From contig OZ199838.1 in assembly GCA_964304625.1 (NCBI GenBank), forward strand, positions 9,796,001-9,860,000: a stretch of DNA of 64,000 bases. The letters run 5' to 3'. Both the position numbers and the translations under genes were made by a program. Origin of the DNA: Kudoa neothunni (taxonomy: Eukaryota > Cnidaria). Of this stretch, positions 1 through 10,696 are shown piece after piece; within the stretch, counting starts at the first letter, position 1; every line of letters starts with the position of its first letter. A model generated the notes under the pieces. The model was given only the letters and a program-made list of their open reading frames with translations, did not search any database and was not told the DNA's origin.

Positions 1-3000
1 TTTCTGGTTTACGCACATTAACTAACGGAATAATAATTTCGTTTACCTCATTAAACGAACGGCATCAGATATAAGAGCATATTTCTCTGAAACGGTCAAT
101 GCCTATTTATTCCAAATTTAAAAATGTTATTAATATCTGAATAACTTTGGTATTATTAGATAATTCTAAAATAAGGTTCCTCCATAGGAGCCAATCGTAG
201 CTAGAAACATAATATCCGATTCGATTGCGATTAATCATTATCCACGATATGTTTTCATTCGTTGTAAAGTTCTCTGATTATTAATGGAAGATTAAATTTA
301 TTTGATATGGTAAAATTACGTGTTTTCTGGGTAAGCCATAGTATTCCTGTACTTATGGTTTTACTTTCACTATATTTAACCTTGAAAAAAACGGGAATAG
401 CCCATTGTAGCTCGTTTTGATCAATACTAATTGAATAAAATTGGTAACGGAACTCATAAAATTGATTATACTTTAACTTCCTTCCATTCTTTGCGATAAA
501 TCTTTTATATCTGATTTGTATGATATGTTTTGGAGATGAATCTAATAATGATACGAACAAAACAGCGAATCCAGGATTTGACGTATATGATCGAATCATA
601 TTGTCCACGTTTGCACTTTTGAACGTCTGTAATTATTAGTATAGCTTCATAATTACTTAAAAAACTACATTGTCTATTAATTCTATCAAATCATTAGTAT
701 TTATTGATTTGTATGAGTATTTTTTCAGGTATTTTCGGATGAATATGATGAAATTTTGTTCCCCAACCACTTCAAACAACATCCTGTACACTGCCCCACC
801 CTATAAGAGTTTCTATTATTTATTTGTTTGCTAATAAAAACTTTATTACCTTTAAGTACGTTTGAATGTCGAGACATGCCAAAGGATTTTCGATGTGATA
901 GGAATACGGTAGAATTAATGGTTTTGCCCACTTTGATTGATCCATGTCCATGCTTACTTCATAAAAAAACAAAAGCATTTCTTGATATGAATTTGGTCGA
1001 AGGAAATATTTTAGAGAAATATAATTGTTGATAAATGCAATTAATCCTTCACTCAACCATATATGATTCCAAGTTTTGTGGCTGACGAGATTACCAAACC
1101 ACTAGGGCAATATACTGTTAATATTTGTGTTTCAAGACAGAAGATAATCAATTAATACTAAAAATTTAACCCTTCTTTATCATTTACAGAATTTATATAT
1201 TTATCACTATGGAACAACCAAATTATACTCTGAAATTATTTTTCAAATTTCTTTGGTTAAAAAAATACATACAAATTTGGTTTAACTAAATTATGGAAAT
1301 CTTATAAAAAATTAAAATTATTAAAGCAATATTTTAAATAACTATTATAACTATTACCATATAGTCTTTATAATATAAAATTGCGTTTATAATTTTTCAA
1401 AATTTTATTAAATAAACTTATGCTGAAAGTTTTGTTGTTTACCAGTAAATGAATCATACATAGTACCTTAATTTATAATCTATATAGGCTAGGTTCATAT
1501 AAAAATATATGAACTAAAAGTCATTTTAATACAACTTATTTAATGATAACTTACTATATACTCATATTGAAAAAAAAATGATACAGTACGTAACCAATTT
1601 CACGCACTTTTTAAAAACCTATTTAGTGAGAATGTTGATTGGTCATTGTTTATATAATATGTTTCTTATAATTTTAAAGATAATTTTTATAAAAATTATT
1701 TTAAAAAGTTGCTAATTAATGTAACCAAAAGTCACGTGGTCGACCAATTTCACCCACTTTTTGGGGGTACTTCCTGTTCGTTATTTAGTTAACTCAATAT
1801 TTAATGCAAAAAAATTCGCATGACTGTATCAATTGCTGAAAAGTACAATATTGGTTGTTATTATTATGAAAATCTCCAATCTAATGACCCAAAAACTGCC
1901 ACTGTATCACGTTTTAAAATATCTATTATCTCGACTCCTAATGACATCCTGGAGACGAAAAATAAAATAATCACAACCTATAAATGTTTTTAGAATCTAA
2001 AAATAGAAATTATTTGCATGCAGGACAATTTAATTTTGTTGATGAAGATGTATATGAGTGGATTGAGTAGACACGTAGCAAAAAGATTGTAGTAAGTGGC
2101 GTCACGATAATCATCAAGAGAAAACAATTAGCCAAAGAAAAAGGCTTACCTTCATGTGCAATTCGTGGAGGGTTTCGCTGTTTAAAAAAAGGTCCAACAT
2201 TTAAAAATCAAATTTTATTAATTAATCTGTTGATACTACAGCTGAAACTACTTCAGCGTGGATCGATCAAATCAGAACGTCTATAAAAGATACTCTGAAA
2301 ATTTTATTTACAATAAGACGAAACTGCCTTATTCTACCGATAGCAACAAGGGAAGTATTTCACAGATCGTTTAAAAACATTTTCGTGCTGTTGGCACGTC
2401 TCTCGAATTTTAATTATCTTTTAAAAATTAGTATATAATTAACTGACCTTTTTAGACGCAACTTAACCATTATTAAATGTCAATTTTTTCTGAAATAATT
2501 GCGCACGCGAGCACGTGAATTTTGACGTGACCGATTTAACGCACTTTTATCTTGGTCCCGAGGAGGATTACGTGAAATTGGTTTCTTACTGTAATACCGA
2601 TTAATAATTAACGGATATTAATACACGCATACACCTATGACAGGAATAATTCATTAAATTTTTTATTTTATATATATTATTGAAACAATAAACTAGTTTT
2701 AGGATATTTTTAAAATAATTTAATAGTAAATGTAGTCAATTTTCCTTTTAAATTATAGGGATGAAAGATATTACGCACAAAAATTAATCCAATTCTCGAA
2801 TTTAAAGATAACTGAGATTTCATATAAATAATAGAAAATTATGTCCAAAAAATAGGAATCTGGAAGAGTTAAACAGGTCGAATAGGTTAATGAGGTTTTA
2901 AGATTTACCTGGTGAATTATATTATGAATAATTATATCCACATTTTTGACCACATTGAAGTTATTGTTCTCAAAAAGAATATCTTTATTGAAGAAAATCA

Positions 3001-4160
3001 AACCCAAGTTATTCATTTTGGCGTGTCGTAAATCAGAAATTCCAATAATGTCCAATTTGGTCAGTTGGTAGGGTACATCTGTGAGCGATTCCATTATATT
3101 CAATGCCTTATCAGCTATTGGTAGAATATTGAACCCTCCTTCTCTAACATTTCCCGAAAGTATTATTGTAACCTGATGTAATTATTATCTATAAATATTT
3201 TATAATAACTACAGCTTACGTTGACTTTATTAGATGTGTTGGTAATTAATGATTGGCTAGGGTAATCATTTATTGAGAAAGCTAGCAAATGTATACTAAT
3301 TGGAGGAGTTGGTTGGAAAAAAACAGAAACTTTGTTCGCAGATTTCATTTTCTACGTTAAAATTATATAACACACAAACACAAATATTAAAAGACAATTT
3401 TAGACTTTGGCGTATTTGAGAATGAGTTCAACGATGAGGCATGAATAAGATTCAATACAAATATAGCCTTCATACTTGGGTCGTCGAAGCATGGAAACAT
3501 TTCTTTTGCATAGTTGGGCTGAAAACGTGTTACAACAGCTGGCATAGAATATAAAAAATCTTTAACTGAAAGTAACCTTCTAATTCCGTTGTTGCCATGA
3601 TGTATAATATTTTTAAAGGTGATATCCAGTTCGTACTGTAATCCGAATTTTAAATTTCTGTTAAACGAAACAATGTGATGATCTCTTTTTCTATCCAATA
3701 CACAAATCTTTCTCACCTTCAATATTCTACGAGTAGATTTGGGCATAACCAAACTGCTTTTATTATTCAGAGTAGTAATAGTTATACCCAATAGGTATAA
3801 ATCTTTAGAATGTATGATGATCCTCCTAACTCCACCTTTTTTCACAACCTTGAAAAATATTTTTACTCGTCCACAATAATGATTTAGATCATCATTAAAT
3901 TTGAAAGAGAGACGGTATTTTTGAACAAATATCCCGACGTTAGCTTTTGTAAAATCTTTGGATTTATTCCACCATTCGTATTCCTTGTTTCCACATATTT
4001 TAATTCTTTTTATTATTTGGTGATTTTTACCGTACGGGCAACTCATTTCTTCATTTTTAATATCTTTATCGTCCAGTGGAAATCCATTGTTAATTCTACT
4101 AGCAGTTTTTTGGATAATAATAAGAAAAAATATATTAACGACTGTCTTTATTATTCTCAT
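1..4160 (-). CDS. M1-family aminopeptidase paralogue with substituted active site (partial, 8 exons seen)
   Basis: Gluzincin (M1) aminopeptidase-like protein, probably secreted or surface-exposed: it starts MRIIKTVVNIFFLIII, a signal peptide. Exons by splice signals and frame: 3396-4160, 3220-3351, 2909-3172, 850-1101, 669-800, 320-626, 146-273, 47-102; the C-terminus lies beyond the left edge. Exons 2 to 5 and 8 have exactly the lengths of those in the sister gene at 10697-14260. Family marks: WFGNLV, the third zinc ligand in LSEGL, the catalytic-domain Tyr in TYLKGG, and the C-terminal-domain WIMINRNRIGYY. Odd: HExxH reads HNIIH and GAMEN reads AKMNN, so both the general-base Glu and the exopeptidase Glu are Asn, while both zinc His remain. 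The first donor (GTCTTT) is weak. With frame and splice sites kept over about 650 codons, a pseudoenzyme is more likely than a dead gene. Intron 1102-2908 is swollen by a transposon. Confidence 0.8.
1584..2591 (+). mobile_element. pogo/Tigger-type DNA transposon, decayed, in an aminopeptidase intron
   Basis: The ends CAGTACGTAACCAATTTCAC and, inverted, CAGTAAGAAACCAATTTCAC are flanked by TA on both sides (1582-1583 and 2592-2593), as expected for the Tc1/mariner-pogo superfamily. Subterminal copies of the same motif lie in direct orientation near 1740-1765 and 2530-2550. Between them, plus-strand fragments in shifting frames resemble the Tigger/CENP-B-like helix-turn-helix region (AKEKGLPSCAIRGGF, then FKKR) and a trace of the catalytic region around 2300-2340. 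There is no intact frame. It lies in the intron between the HNIIHQ and WFGN exons and explains that intron's 1.8-kb size against about 45 bp elsewhere. The superfamily call rests on the TA target, the ends and weak coding traces. Confidence 0.65.
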
Positions 4161-4869
4161 ATTATTGAGTGCAAGAATCAGTGTGAGTCCCTATGGCTGA
4201 AATTCTGGCACCAAGTTGTCAGTATCGATAAAACTTCCTGTTGATATGCAAATTTTTATCTGTTTGATGCGCAATAAAAGTATTATTAGATATTGCATTT
4301 ATTCAGATAGTAGAAAATGACTTTATCTTTTAATTAATTTAATTTTTTTTCTTTATCAGTAAAAAAAATAAATTAGTAATTTTATTTTTATTCGAAAAAT
4401 AAAACTAAATTAGTGCAGATATTAATCATCGGTGGTTGGAAAAGTTGTACTGTATAATGCTAACCAAGCTCTGACGCCTAAGGCAGAATAGATTTTATCT
4501 ATAGTAACTAGAAAACTAATTTAAAGGTCTATTTATTAGAACCATTGTACCATGTTTCTCCGATTATAAGACCTATATTTATTCCTAATCTGGTTTTTAG
4601 TATAAAACCTAGTAAAATTCTTAAAATTTAGATATTTTGAATTATATAATAAAATATCTTTAACAACGTAATCTTCTTAGGTACTTGATAATAACACTCA
4701 TCAAATAATATTTTCCGTATCGTATTTCTCTCAATAAAAATATTATTTTGTCTATTTAAAAAGGTCTTTCTAATTCTATTATATGATCTAAATTATTTGT
4801 AAGAAGTTTTTTATGTTAAAAAAATATAATCTTTACTATAAAAATAAGAACGAATACCCCTCATTAATC
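4161..4869. other. AT-rich intergenic DNA
   Basis: Upstream of the aminopeptidase paralogue; it probably holds that gene's promoter. No coding region or repeat is recognised. Confidence 0.5.
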
Positions 4870-5813
4870 CTCTAAGGTACACAAAAACGACTACACTCCA
4901 ACGAACTTGGGGTCCTTTTAACCCCAGGTTTTTATTTTACGATAGCTAATAAAAATAATATTTCAAAATGCCATAAAAACTTTAAGAAATTTCTACCGAC
5001 AGAATTTTGAGAAAAATGTGATTCATTGGGCCAGTTAATCCTCCAAATTCCTATTCGGTAGACTTATATAGTGTTTCGTAAATTTTCGTTAAAATAAATC
5101 AACAAACTTTCATAATATAGAGAAAGAAATAAACATAAAAGAAACAAAAAAATTTTAAACATCGAAGCCAATAGATTTTTACTTTTGTAATAACGCAAAT
5201 AGATAAACGATTTGACAAGTTTACTACAACAACTCTCGATCAAGTTCGTGAACGCCATTAATACTAAGCAAATTATCGCGGCCGTGATGAATGTCACGAT
5301 CTCACTTATTACAACTTTGAACATTGGTTATACCTGCTTGAATAATTAAATCGACAAAAATATCCTCACAACTAATGCATCGAGTGTTTATGTTTTCTCA
5401 TTTTGGCGAGTAAACATTTTCAGAATACTTTCTTGAAGTTTGATTCCATTATTTCGGTTTCTTAGGAACAATATGAATCAGATGTTTTAGTTACCTTCTG
5501 ATCCTTTGATTCTTAACAAGTAATGGTTGGCGAAAACACAACAAATATTATACTGTCTAATTTTAAACATCCCACGTTGATTAAAAACCTATGAACTTGC
5601 ATTCTAAACATGCAACATCTTTCACGCCTGATTTTATCGTTCAGCGAGCTTGTACAAAGTGTTATATTAGCTTGCCGAATTGGCTTAGTGAGGATGAACT
5701 TCCTCAATGAATCATCTTTTTCTCAAAATTTCGGTGACATTTTCAAATATTTTTTATTAACGACCGTAAGATAACAACCTGGGGTCCAAAAGGCCCCAAG
5801 TTCGTTAGAGGAT
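4870..5813. mobile_element. Foldback piggyBac-like MITE, copy A
   Basis: A non-autonomous element with long inverted ends. The left end holds CCTCTAAGG and, near 4903, AACGAACTTGGGGTCC; the right end read inverted gives CCTCTAACGAACTTGGGG. About 150 to 200 bp next to these are also inverted copies of each other (for example the stretch with attcattgg near 5021 and its complement near 5705). The flanks are TTAA on the left and TTAG on the right, close to a piggyBac TTAA target. A second copy in opposite orientation lies at 49143-49912. Short open frames inside (5064-5324, 5513-5707) are not kept in the other copy and are not called genes. The link to piggyBac is inferred from CCTCTAA ends, the TTAA flank and the GGGGTC..GACCCC motif shared with the transposase-bearing copy at 45125-47269. 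Confidence 0.6.
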
Positions 5814-6233
5814 TAGACAAAAAATAAATATAAGATCTATCTTGCATTGGGGGTAACATGTTAATTGAAATAATGTTTTGGCTAATTTTACATTTAAAAT
5901 CTATTAATAATAAACTTCATTTTAAATATATTTTGGGGTTTTATGGTATATAATACTATGCACTAAATAACACTATTGCTATAACTGTCTAACGGAATTA
6001 CTCATTTTTATGTAATCTCTATTAGTAGCAGACACCGATAACATTAGTATCGTTTATGATGATCAAGCCCCCCTTTAAATTTTATTATTATGATACAATA
6101 AATAAAATTAAAGAATAAGTAATATTGATTATCACTACAAATTATGTTTCCGAAAGGATTTCTGGACGTAAATTTTCCATTCTTTTGTAGAGCGCTAGAT
6201 ATAACTAACAATTTCATTATTATCTACACCTAG

Positions 6234-6333
6234 TGTTAGCTGCATGCATAGAGGCCATATTATAAAAAGCTACGATATATATATCGAACTAGGAATACTA
6301 AACGGTTGATTACTAATAATCACCTTGGTAACA
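6234..6333 (-). repeat. 3' LTR of the Ty3 element (100 bp)
   Basis: Identical to 10057-10156. It contains the last codons and stop of the polyprotein (stop at 6320-6322) and a cgatatatatatcg palindrome. The purine stretch GAAGAGGATGCAA lies just upstream on the element strand and is the only polypurine-tract candidate; it too is inside the coding frame. Confidence 0.93.
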
Positions 6334-9300
6334 TTGCATCCTCTTCAAAATTGTCTTCTATCAACCGTCGTTGAATGAAGGGTTTTAATTTATCAAAATT
6401 AGTCACCAAAACTTTACCTTGTCCCTCTAGTCTATAGACAGAGTCAGACAATTTTTCTTTAACTACGTAGGGGCCTTTGTAATATGGTTCCAATTTACTT
6501 TGTCTATTATTAATGACCAACCAAACTTTTTCACCTGGGTTATAAGGTTTTCCATAGGCTTTTTTATTGTAGGCAGTCTTAGTCCTGCCCAAATTAGCTT
6601 TGAGGTTATCCAATGCAATTTGTTTCGCCAGTCTCAGATCAGTTCCAATGCATTTAACATAGTCATCATGTGAATAATTATGTGCGTTTAGTTGAGATAT
6701 CGTTTCAAGTGGTGTTCGTACTTCCCTTCCCAGCATCAAATAATTTGGAGAATATCCAGTTGAACTATGGGTTGATGATCGGTAAGCCATCATCACTGTA
6801 GGTAATAAGGTATCCCACTCGTTGTCCTTATGGACAAGCTTGCTCACCATATCAATCAACGTTCGATTCAGTCTTTCTACCATCCCATCCGATTTTGGGT
6901 TAAATGCACATGTTCTTGTTTTTGATATGCCGAACATTTTACACATATTTTGAAAAAGTTTCGATTCAAAATTTGTTCCTTGGTCAGTGTGAATTACCGA
7001 TGGGAGTCCAAATTTTGAAAATACAGCACCCGTTAACTTCCTGACCACAGTATGTGCTTCTTGGTCCTTCATAGGAATGGCTTCTCCCCATTTTGTAAAA
7101 TAATCTTGAACTACACAAATGAATCGATTCCCCTTATATGTAGTGGGTAACGGTCCAACCATATCAATAGCAATCCGTTCCATCGGATAACTTGACACAC
7201 TTGTATCCATTTCTGATACAAACTTTCTGGTGGGTCGGTTCCTCCGAGCGCATATTTCACAGGATTGACACCAATTTTTTATATCCACATTTTGTAATGG
7301 CCAATAATAGTTTCTGCGTATATTTTGGGCAACTTTTTCATGTCCTAGATGACCACTTGTAACATTATCATGTGCCAACTCCAATATCATTGATTTTAAG
7401 CTTTCAGGTATCACAACACGTAATGTAACTTCCTTTGTTTTAGGGTCAACAAATTCTCTACATAGAATACTATTATCCAAGCGTAAGCATTTCCTCAACA
7501 GCCATAATGTTTGTATCCGTTTATCCAACTCTTTAGGAACCTTCTTTGGCATTCGATTACTCTCAATCCAGCCGATAATTTTATTCAGAATGGCGTCATT
7601 GCGTTGTCTATTGATAATAACATCATTTGATAATCCTTGTATAGATAGAGCCAAAGCTTGGGTTATTTCAGGAACTCGAGATAAAGCATCTGCATTTCCA
7701 TGCATCTTACCTTCTCTGTAAACAACATCGAATTCGTATTGACTCAAATGCTCCAACCATCTAGCTACCTGACCTTCTGGCTTTTTAAAAGACAATAGCC
7801 ACTTCAACGCATGGTGGTCAGTTCTCGCTAAGAATTTTTTTCCATGGAGGTAAAATTTGAAATGATTTATAAAATGAACCAGAGCCAAGAGTTCTTTTCT
7901 CGTAACACTATAATTCCTTTCTCGATCTAATAACGATCTACTAGCGAAAGCGACCACTCGCTCCTCCCCATCAATTACTTGCGACAAAACTGCTCCAATA
8001 GATTGATTACTGGCATCAGTATCCAAAATAAATGATTCATTCCAATTCGGATGTGCCAACAATACACATTCCATTAATTTCTTTTTTAGCATATCAAATG
8101 ATTTTTGACATTCTGGCGACCAATTCCACGGTACGTCGTTCCGTAACAAACGACACAGAGGATTCGAAATTTGAGAGAATTTATCAATGAATCTTCTATA
8201 ATAGTTAAGCAAACCAAGGAAACATTGTAATTCAACAATTTTCGTTGGGGTAGGCCAATTTTTAATTGCTTTCACTTTATTTTTATCTGGTTTGATTCCA
8301 TCAGCATTGATAACATGTCCCAAAAATGTAACTTCGCTTTTGTAATAAACTGATTTTTCGTTATTAATTTTCAAGTTATACAACTCTAATAATGTAACAA
8401 TTTTCCTCACGTCATTTTTGTTAGTTTCCAAATCTTTACTGAATATAATTATATCATCAAGATACACAAGACAACAGACACCAATACATTCTTTCAAAAT
8501 CAGGTTAATCATCCTTTGAAAAGTGGCTGGTGCATTGCACAGTCCAAACGGCATCTTGACAAATTGATACAAACCATCAACACCATAGAATGCGGTCTTT
8601 TGTTTATCTTTAATATCTATAGGTATGTGATGGTATCCATCTTTCAAATCTAACACCGTGAATACATTAGCATTACCCAATGTATCCATGACATCATCAA
8701 TCCTCGGAAGTGGATATGAATCTTTCACTGTCACTGCGTTTAACCTTCTATAGTCAACACATAATCTCCACTTTCCATTTTTCTTTGGAACCAAAACAGA
8801 ATTGAAAGCCCAATCCGAATTAGATTCCTCAATAATACCACGCTCCAGCATTGAACTAATTATCTCATTCATTTGTTTTCTTTTGTGGTATGGTATTCTT
8901 CTTTTAAAATCTTTTATTGGTTTGGTATTGTTTGTATCAATTTTATGCACCACAGCTACTTTTCTCGTCATTGACTTGATTCCACAATTACCGATAACGG
9001 GAGCTATTATAGGTTTCTCAACGTTATTTGATATACGTTCACTGTCAATTATAAGCTCAAAATTCCATACTTTCAAAATATTGAGACCAATGATACAATC
9101 ATGTATCAAATTTTCGACAACTAATAACTTTTGTCTACACTCTTTCCCATTATACTGAAGTGACACGTCTATGGTTCCTTTGATATTTAGTCTATTTCCT
9201 GTGGCTGCCACCAGTGGTAACTCATCCTTCGCCCTCAGCAGAGGAATACCGCTCTTATTGACAAATGATAAACTAACCAAGGAAACTTGCGCTCCTGTAT

Positions 9301-10081
9301 CAATTAATGCTCTAATATCTTTTCCATTAATATGGCAATGCAGAAATAAAAAATCCACATATTTAAAACCACTAGATTTATATAGTTTGCAATTGTTTTT
9401 TATGTGTCCTTTCTGGCCACATTTGAAGCATCTCAGCGTCTTCTTCTTTTTTACGAGTGTCTTTTCCAACTCATCCAGGCGGTCGATCAATCTTTGGATA
9501 ATATTTTGCGAATCCATAGCCAAAACTTCATTCCTTCCGTTTTCGGCGCGGGTGTTAAATTTGCTCGCAGCGAATTCTAAACGTTCCGCGAATTGGTATA
9601 CCAAATCGAATGACTCAAAATCCTTCACAAGCAAAGTTCTTTTCGTTTCGCTGTTACTCAAACCATGTATGAACTGGTTTTTTGCGATCTCTTCCTTTGC
9701 ATTCTCAGGGATATTGCTGTGAGCCAATCGGGTTTTCCTCCTGATTTCTTCCGCAAACTCAGTTATTGTTTGCCCTTCTCTCTGCACACAATCCACCAAT
9801 TCTCTCTGTGCCACGTATCTATCTTTTTTCTCACCAAATCTTGCTGTTAAATAAGCCTTTATTTCGTGGTAGGATGAATTTATTGTGTATCCAGCCTCCT
9901 GAACAATTTGGAATACGTCAGCCGATAATAATACAAGCAACTCTAACGTCCACCTCTCAGGTAGAATTCCGTCATGCAGCAATAGTATCTCCAGTTTTGC
10001 TATCCAAGCATCAACATTCCGTCCATTAAAAGGTTCCACTTTAGCCACTGCGCCAATGTTAGCTGCATGCATAGAGGCCAT
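6320..10081 (-). CDS. Ty3/gypsy Gag-Pol polyprotein, 1253 aa
   Basis: A single frame holding every enzyme needed for retrotransposition. Gag lies at about residues 1-235 with a CCHC zinc knuckle at about 218-231 (CFKCGQKGHIKNNC); the aspartic protease has ALIDTGAQ near 258; reverse transcriptase has YLDD near 540; RNase H has DTDAS near 687; the integrase has its HHCC domain near 911-945, the D-D-E triad near D973, D1033 and E1069, and a GPY motif at 1203-1205. There is no gag/pol frameshift or internal stop, so Gag and Pol are fused in one frame and their ratio must be set in some other way. The ATG lies inside the 5' LTR and the stop inside the 3' LTR. Overall order (RT before integrase) is that of Metaviridae-type elements. 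It looks intact and possibly active. Confidence 0.95.
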   Translation of the reverse strand: MASMHAANIGAVAKVEPFNGRNVDAWIAKLEILLLHDGILPERWTLELLVLLSADVFQIVQEAGYTINSSYHEIKAYLTARFGEKKDRYVAQRELVDCVQREGQTITEFAEEIRRKTRLAHSNIPENAKEEIAKNQFIHGLSNSETKRTLLVKDFESFDLVYQFAERLEFAASKFNTRAENGRNEVLAMDSQNIIQRLIDRLDELEKTLVKKKKTLRCFKCGQKGHIKNNCKLYKSSGFKYVDFLFLHCHINGKDIRALIDTGAQVSLVSLSFVNKSGIPLLRAKDELPLVAATGNRLNIKGTIDVSLQYNGKECRQKLLVVENLIHDCIIGLNILKVWNFELIIDSERISNNVEKPIIAPVIGNCGIKSMTRKVAVVHKIDTNNTKPIKDFKRRIPYHKRKQMNEIISSMLERGIIEESNSDWAFNSVLVPKKNGKWRLCVDYRRLNAVTVKDSYPLPRIDDVMDTLGNANVFTVLDLKDGYHHIPIDIKDKQKTAFYGVDGLYQFVKMPFGLCNAPATFQRMINLILKECIGVCCLVYLDDIIIFSKDLETNKNDVRKIVTLLELYNLKINNEKSVYYKSEVTFLGHVINADGIKPDKNKVKAIKNWPTPTKIVELQCFLGLLNYYRRFIDKFSQISNPLCRLLRNDVPWNWSPECQKSFDMLKKKLMECVLLAHPNWNESFILDTDASNQSIGAVLSQVIDGEERVVAFASRSLLDRERNYSVTRKELLALVHFINHFKFYLHGKKFLARTDHHALKWLLSFKKPEGQVARWLEHLSQYEFDVVYREGKMHGNADALSRVPEITQALALSIQGLSNDVIINRQRNDAILNKIIGWIESNRMPKKVPKELDKRIQTLWLLRKCLRLDNSILCREFVDPKTKEVTLRVVIPESLKSMILELAHDNVTSGHLGHEKVAQNIRRNYYWPLQNVDIKNWCQSCEICARRNRPTRKFVSEMDTSVSSYPMERIAIDMVGPLPTTYKGNRFICVVQDYFTKWGEAIPMKDQEAHTVVRKLTGAVFSKFGLPSVIHTDQGTNFESKLFQNMCKMFGISKTRTCAFNPKSDGMVERLNRTLIDMVSKLVHKDNEWDTLLPTVMMAYRSSTHSSTGYSPNYLMLGREVRTPLETISQLNAHNYSHDDYVKCIGTDLRLAKQIALDNLKANLGRTKTAYNKKAYGKPYNPGEKVWLVINNRQSKLEPYYKGPYVVKEKLSDSVYRLEGQGKVLVTNFDKLKPFIQRRLIEDNFEEDAMLPR
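10044..10055 (-). promoter_or_regulatory. Candidate tRNA primer-binding site
   Basis: One base after the 5' LTR on the element strand comes TGGCGCAGTGGC. A primer-binding site normally starts TGG (complement of a tRNA CCA end), and TGGCGC matches the start of the sites used with Lys-type tRNAs. It overlaps codons of gag, which is unusual. The same string also resembles a tRNA A-box. The match beyond six bases is unverified. Confidence 0.4.
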
Positions 10082-10156
10082 ATTATAAAAAGCTACGATA
10101 TATATATCGAACTAGGAATACTAAACGGTTGATTACTAATAATCACCTTGGTAACA
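10057..10156 (-). repeat. 5' LTR of the Ty3 element (100 bp)
   Basis: Identical to 6234-6333. On the element strand it carries TTTTTATAATATGGCC, so a TATA-like string abuts the first ATG of the polyprotein at 10081. The start codon is therefore inside the LTR. Confidence 0.93.
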
Positions 10157-10696
10157 CCTAGATTTCTCCATTAAAAGGGCTACAAAAATTAATGAAACGT
10201 GATGATTTTATCTTTTCAATAGCGTTGATAACCCATTCGGACTCCTAAAGATAGCATAAATCATTGAAATATTACTTTAAACGTATAAATCAGTCTGTTT
10301 AAGAACTTCCCAACCAAAATTATAGCAAAAAATACTATTTTTTTAAGTTAAAGTTATTGATTGTTAAACAACATCAAAATATTAACCTAGTATTACGGAT
10401 ATTTATTAAAAAATTGTATTTTTCATATATGGATAAAACTATACGTAACTTACAAGATAATTTAACAAATTTTACAACGAACGACTTGTGATATAATTAT
10501 AGACTCTACTATTGAATATCATATTTTGAAAAAACGACTTCCTATTTTATGTTAACTATTTCAAAATCAGCTCCTATTTGAATTACATCAGACGCATAGG
10601 CATCATATTAACTTAAAATATATCTTTAAAAGAAAGAACGATTGTTAACATAATACGATACTTCAAACTAGTAAGCTCCTAGTCTATCATTTTAGT
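10157..10696. other. AT-rich intergenic DNA
   Basis: Lies between the retrotransposon and the 3' end of the second aminopeptidase gene. Nothing recognised apart from the 5-bp target duplication at 10157-10161. Confidence 0.5.

Larger units (their letters stand above)
6234..10156 (-). mobile_element. Complete Ty3/gypsy LTR retrotransposon
   Basis: A 3923-bp element bounded by two identical 100-bp LTRs (TGTTA...TAACA) and flanked by a perfect 5-bp target duplication, CCTAG, at 6229-6233 and 10157-10161. It encodes one uninterrupted gag-pol frame on the minus strand. Identical LTRs, an intact frame and an intact target duplication point to recent insertion. The internal region (6334-10056) is entirely coding: there are no untranslated spacers between the LTRs and the open frame. 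No env-like frame and no chromodomain are seen. Integration lies between the aminopeptidase paralogues, in intergenic DNA. Confidence 0.95.

Noticed and set aside
5064-5324. Hydrophobic 86-aa minus-strand frame
   Set aside because: It lies inside the foldback MITE, and the corresponding sequence in copy B (49143-49912) is frameshifted, so it is not conserved as a protein.
8802-10029. Long frames on the plus strand opposite the retrotransposon (8802-9158, 9171-9722, 9665-9850, 9766-10029)
   Set aside because: They are antisense shadows of the intact gag-pol frame and match nothing.
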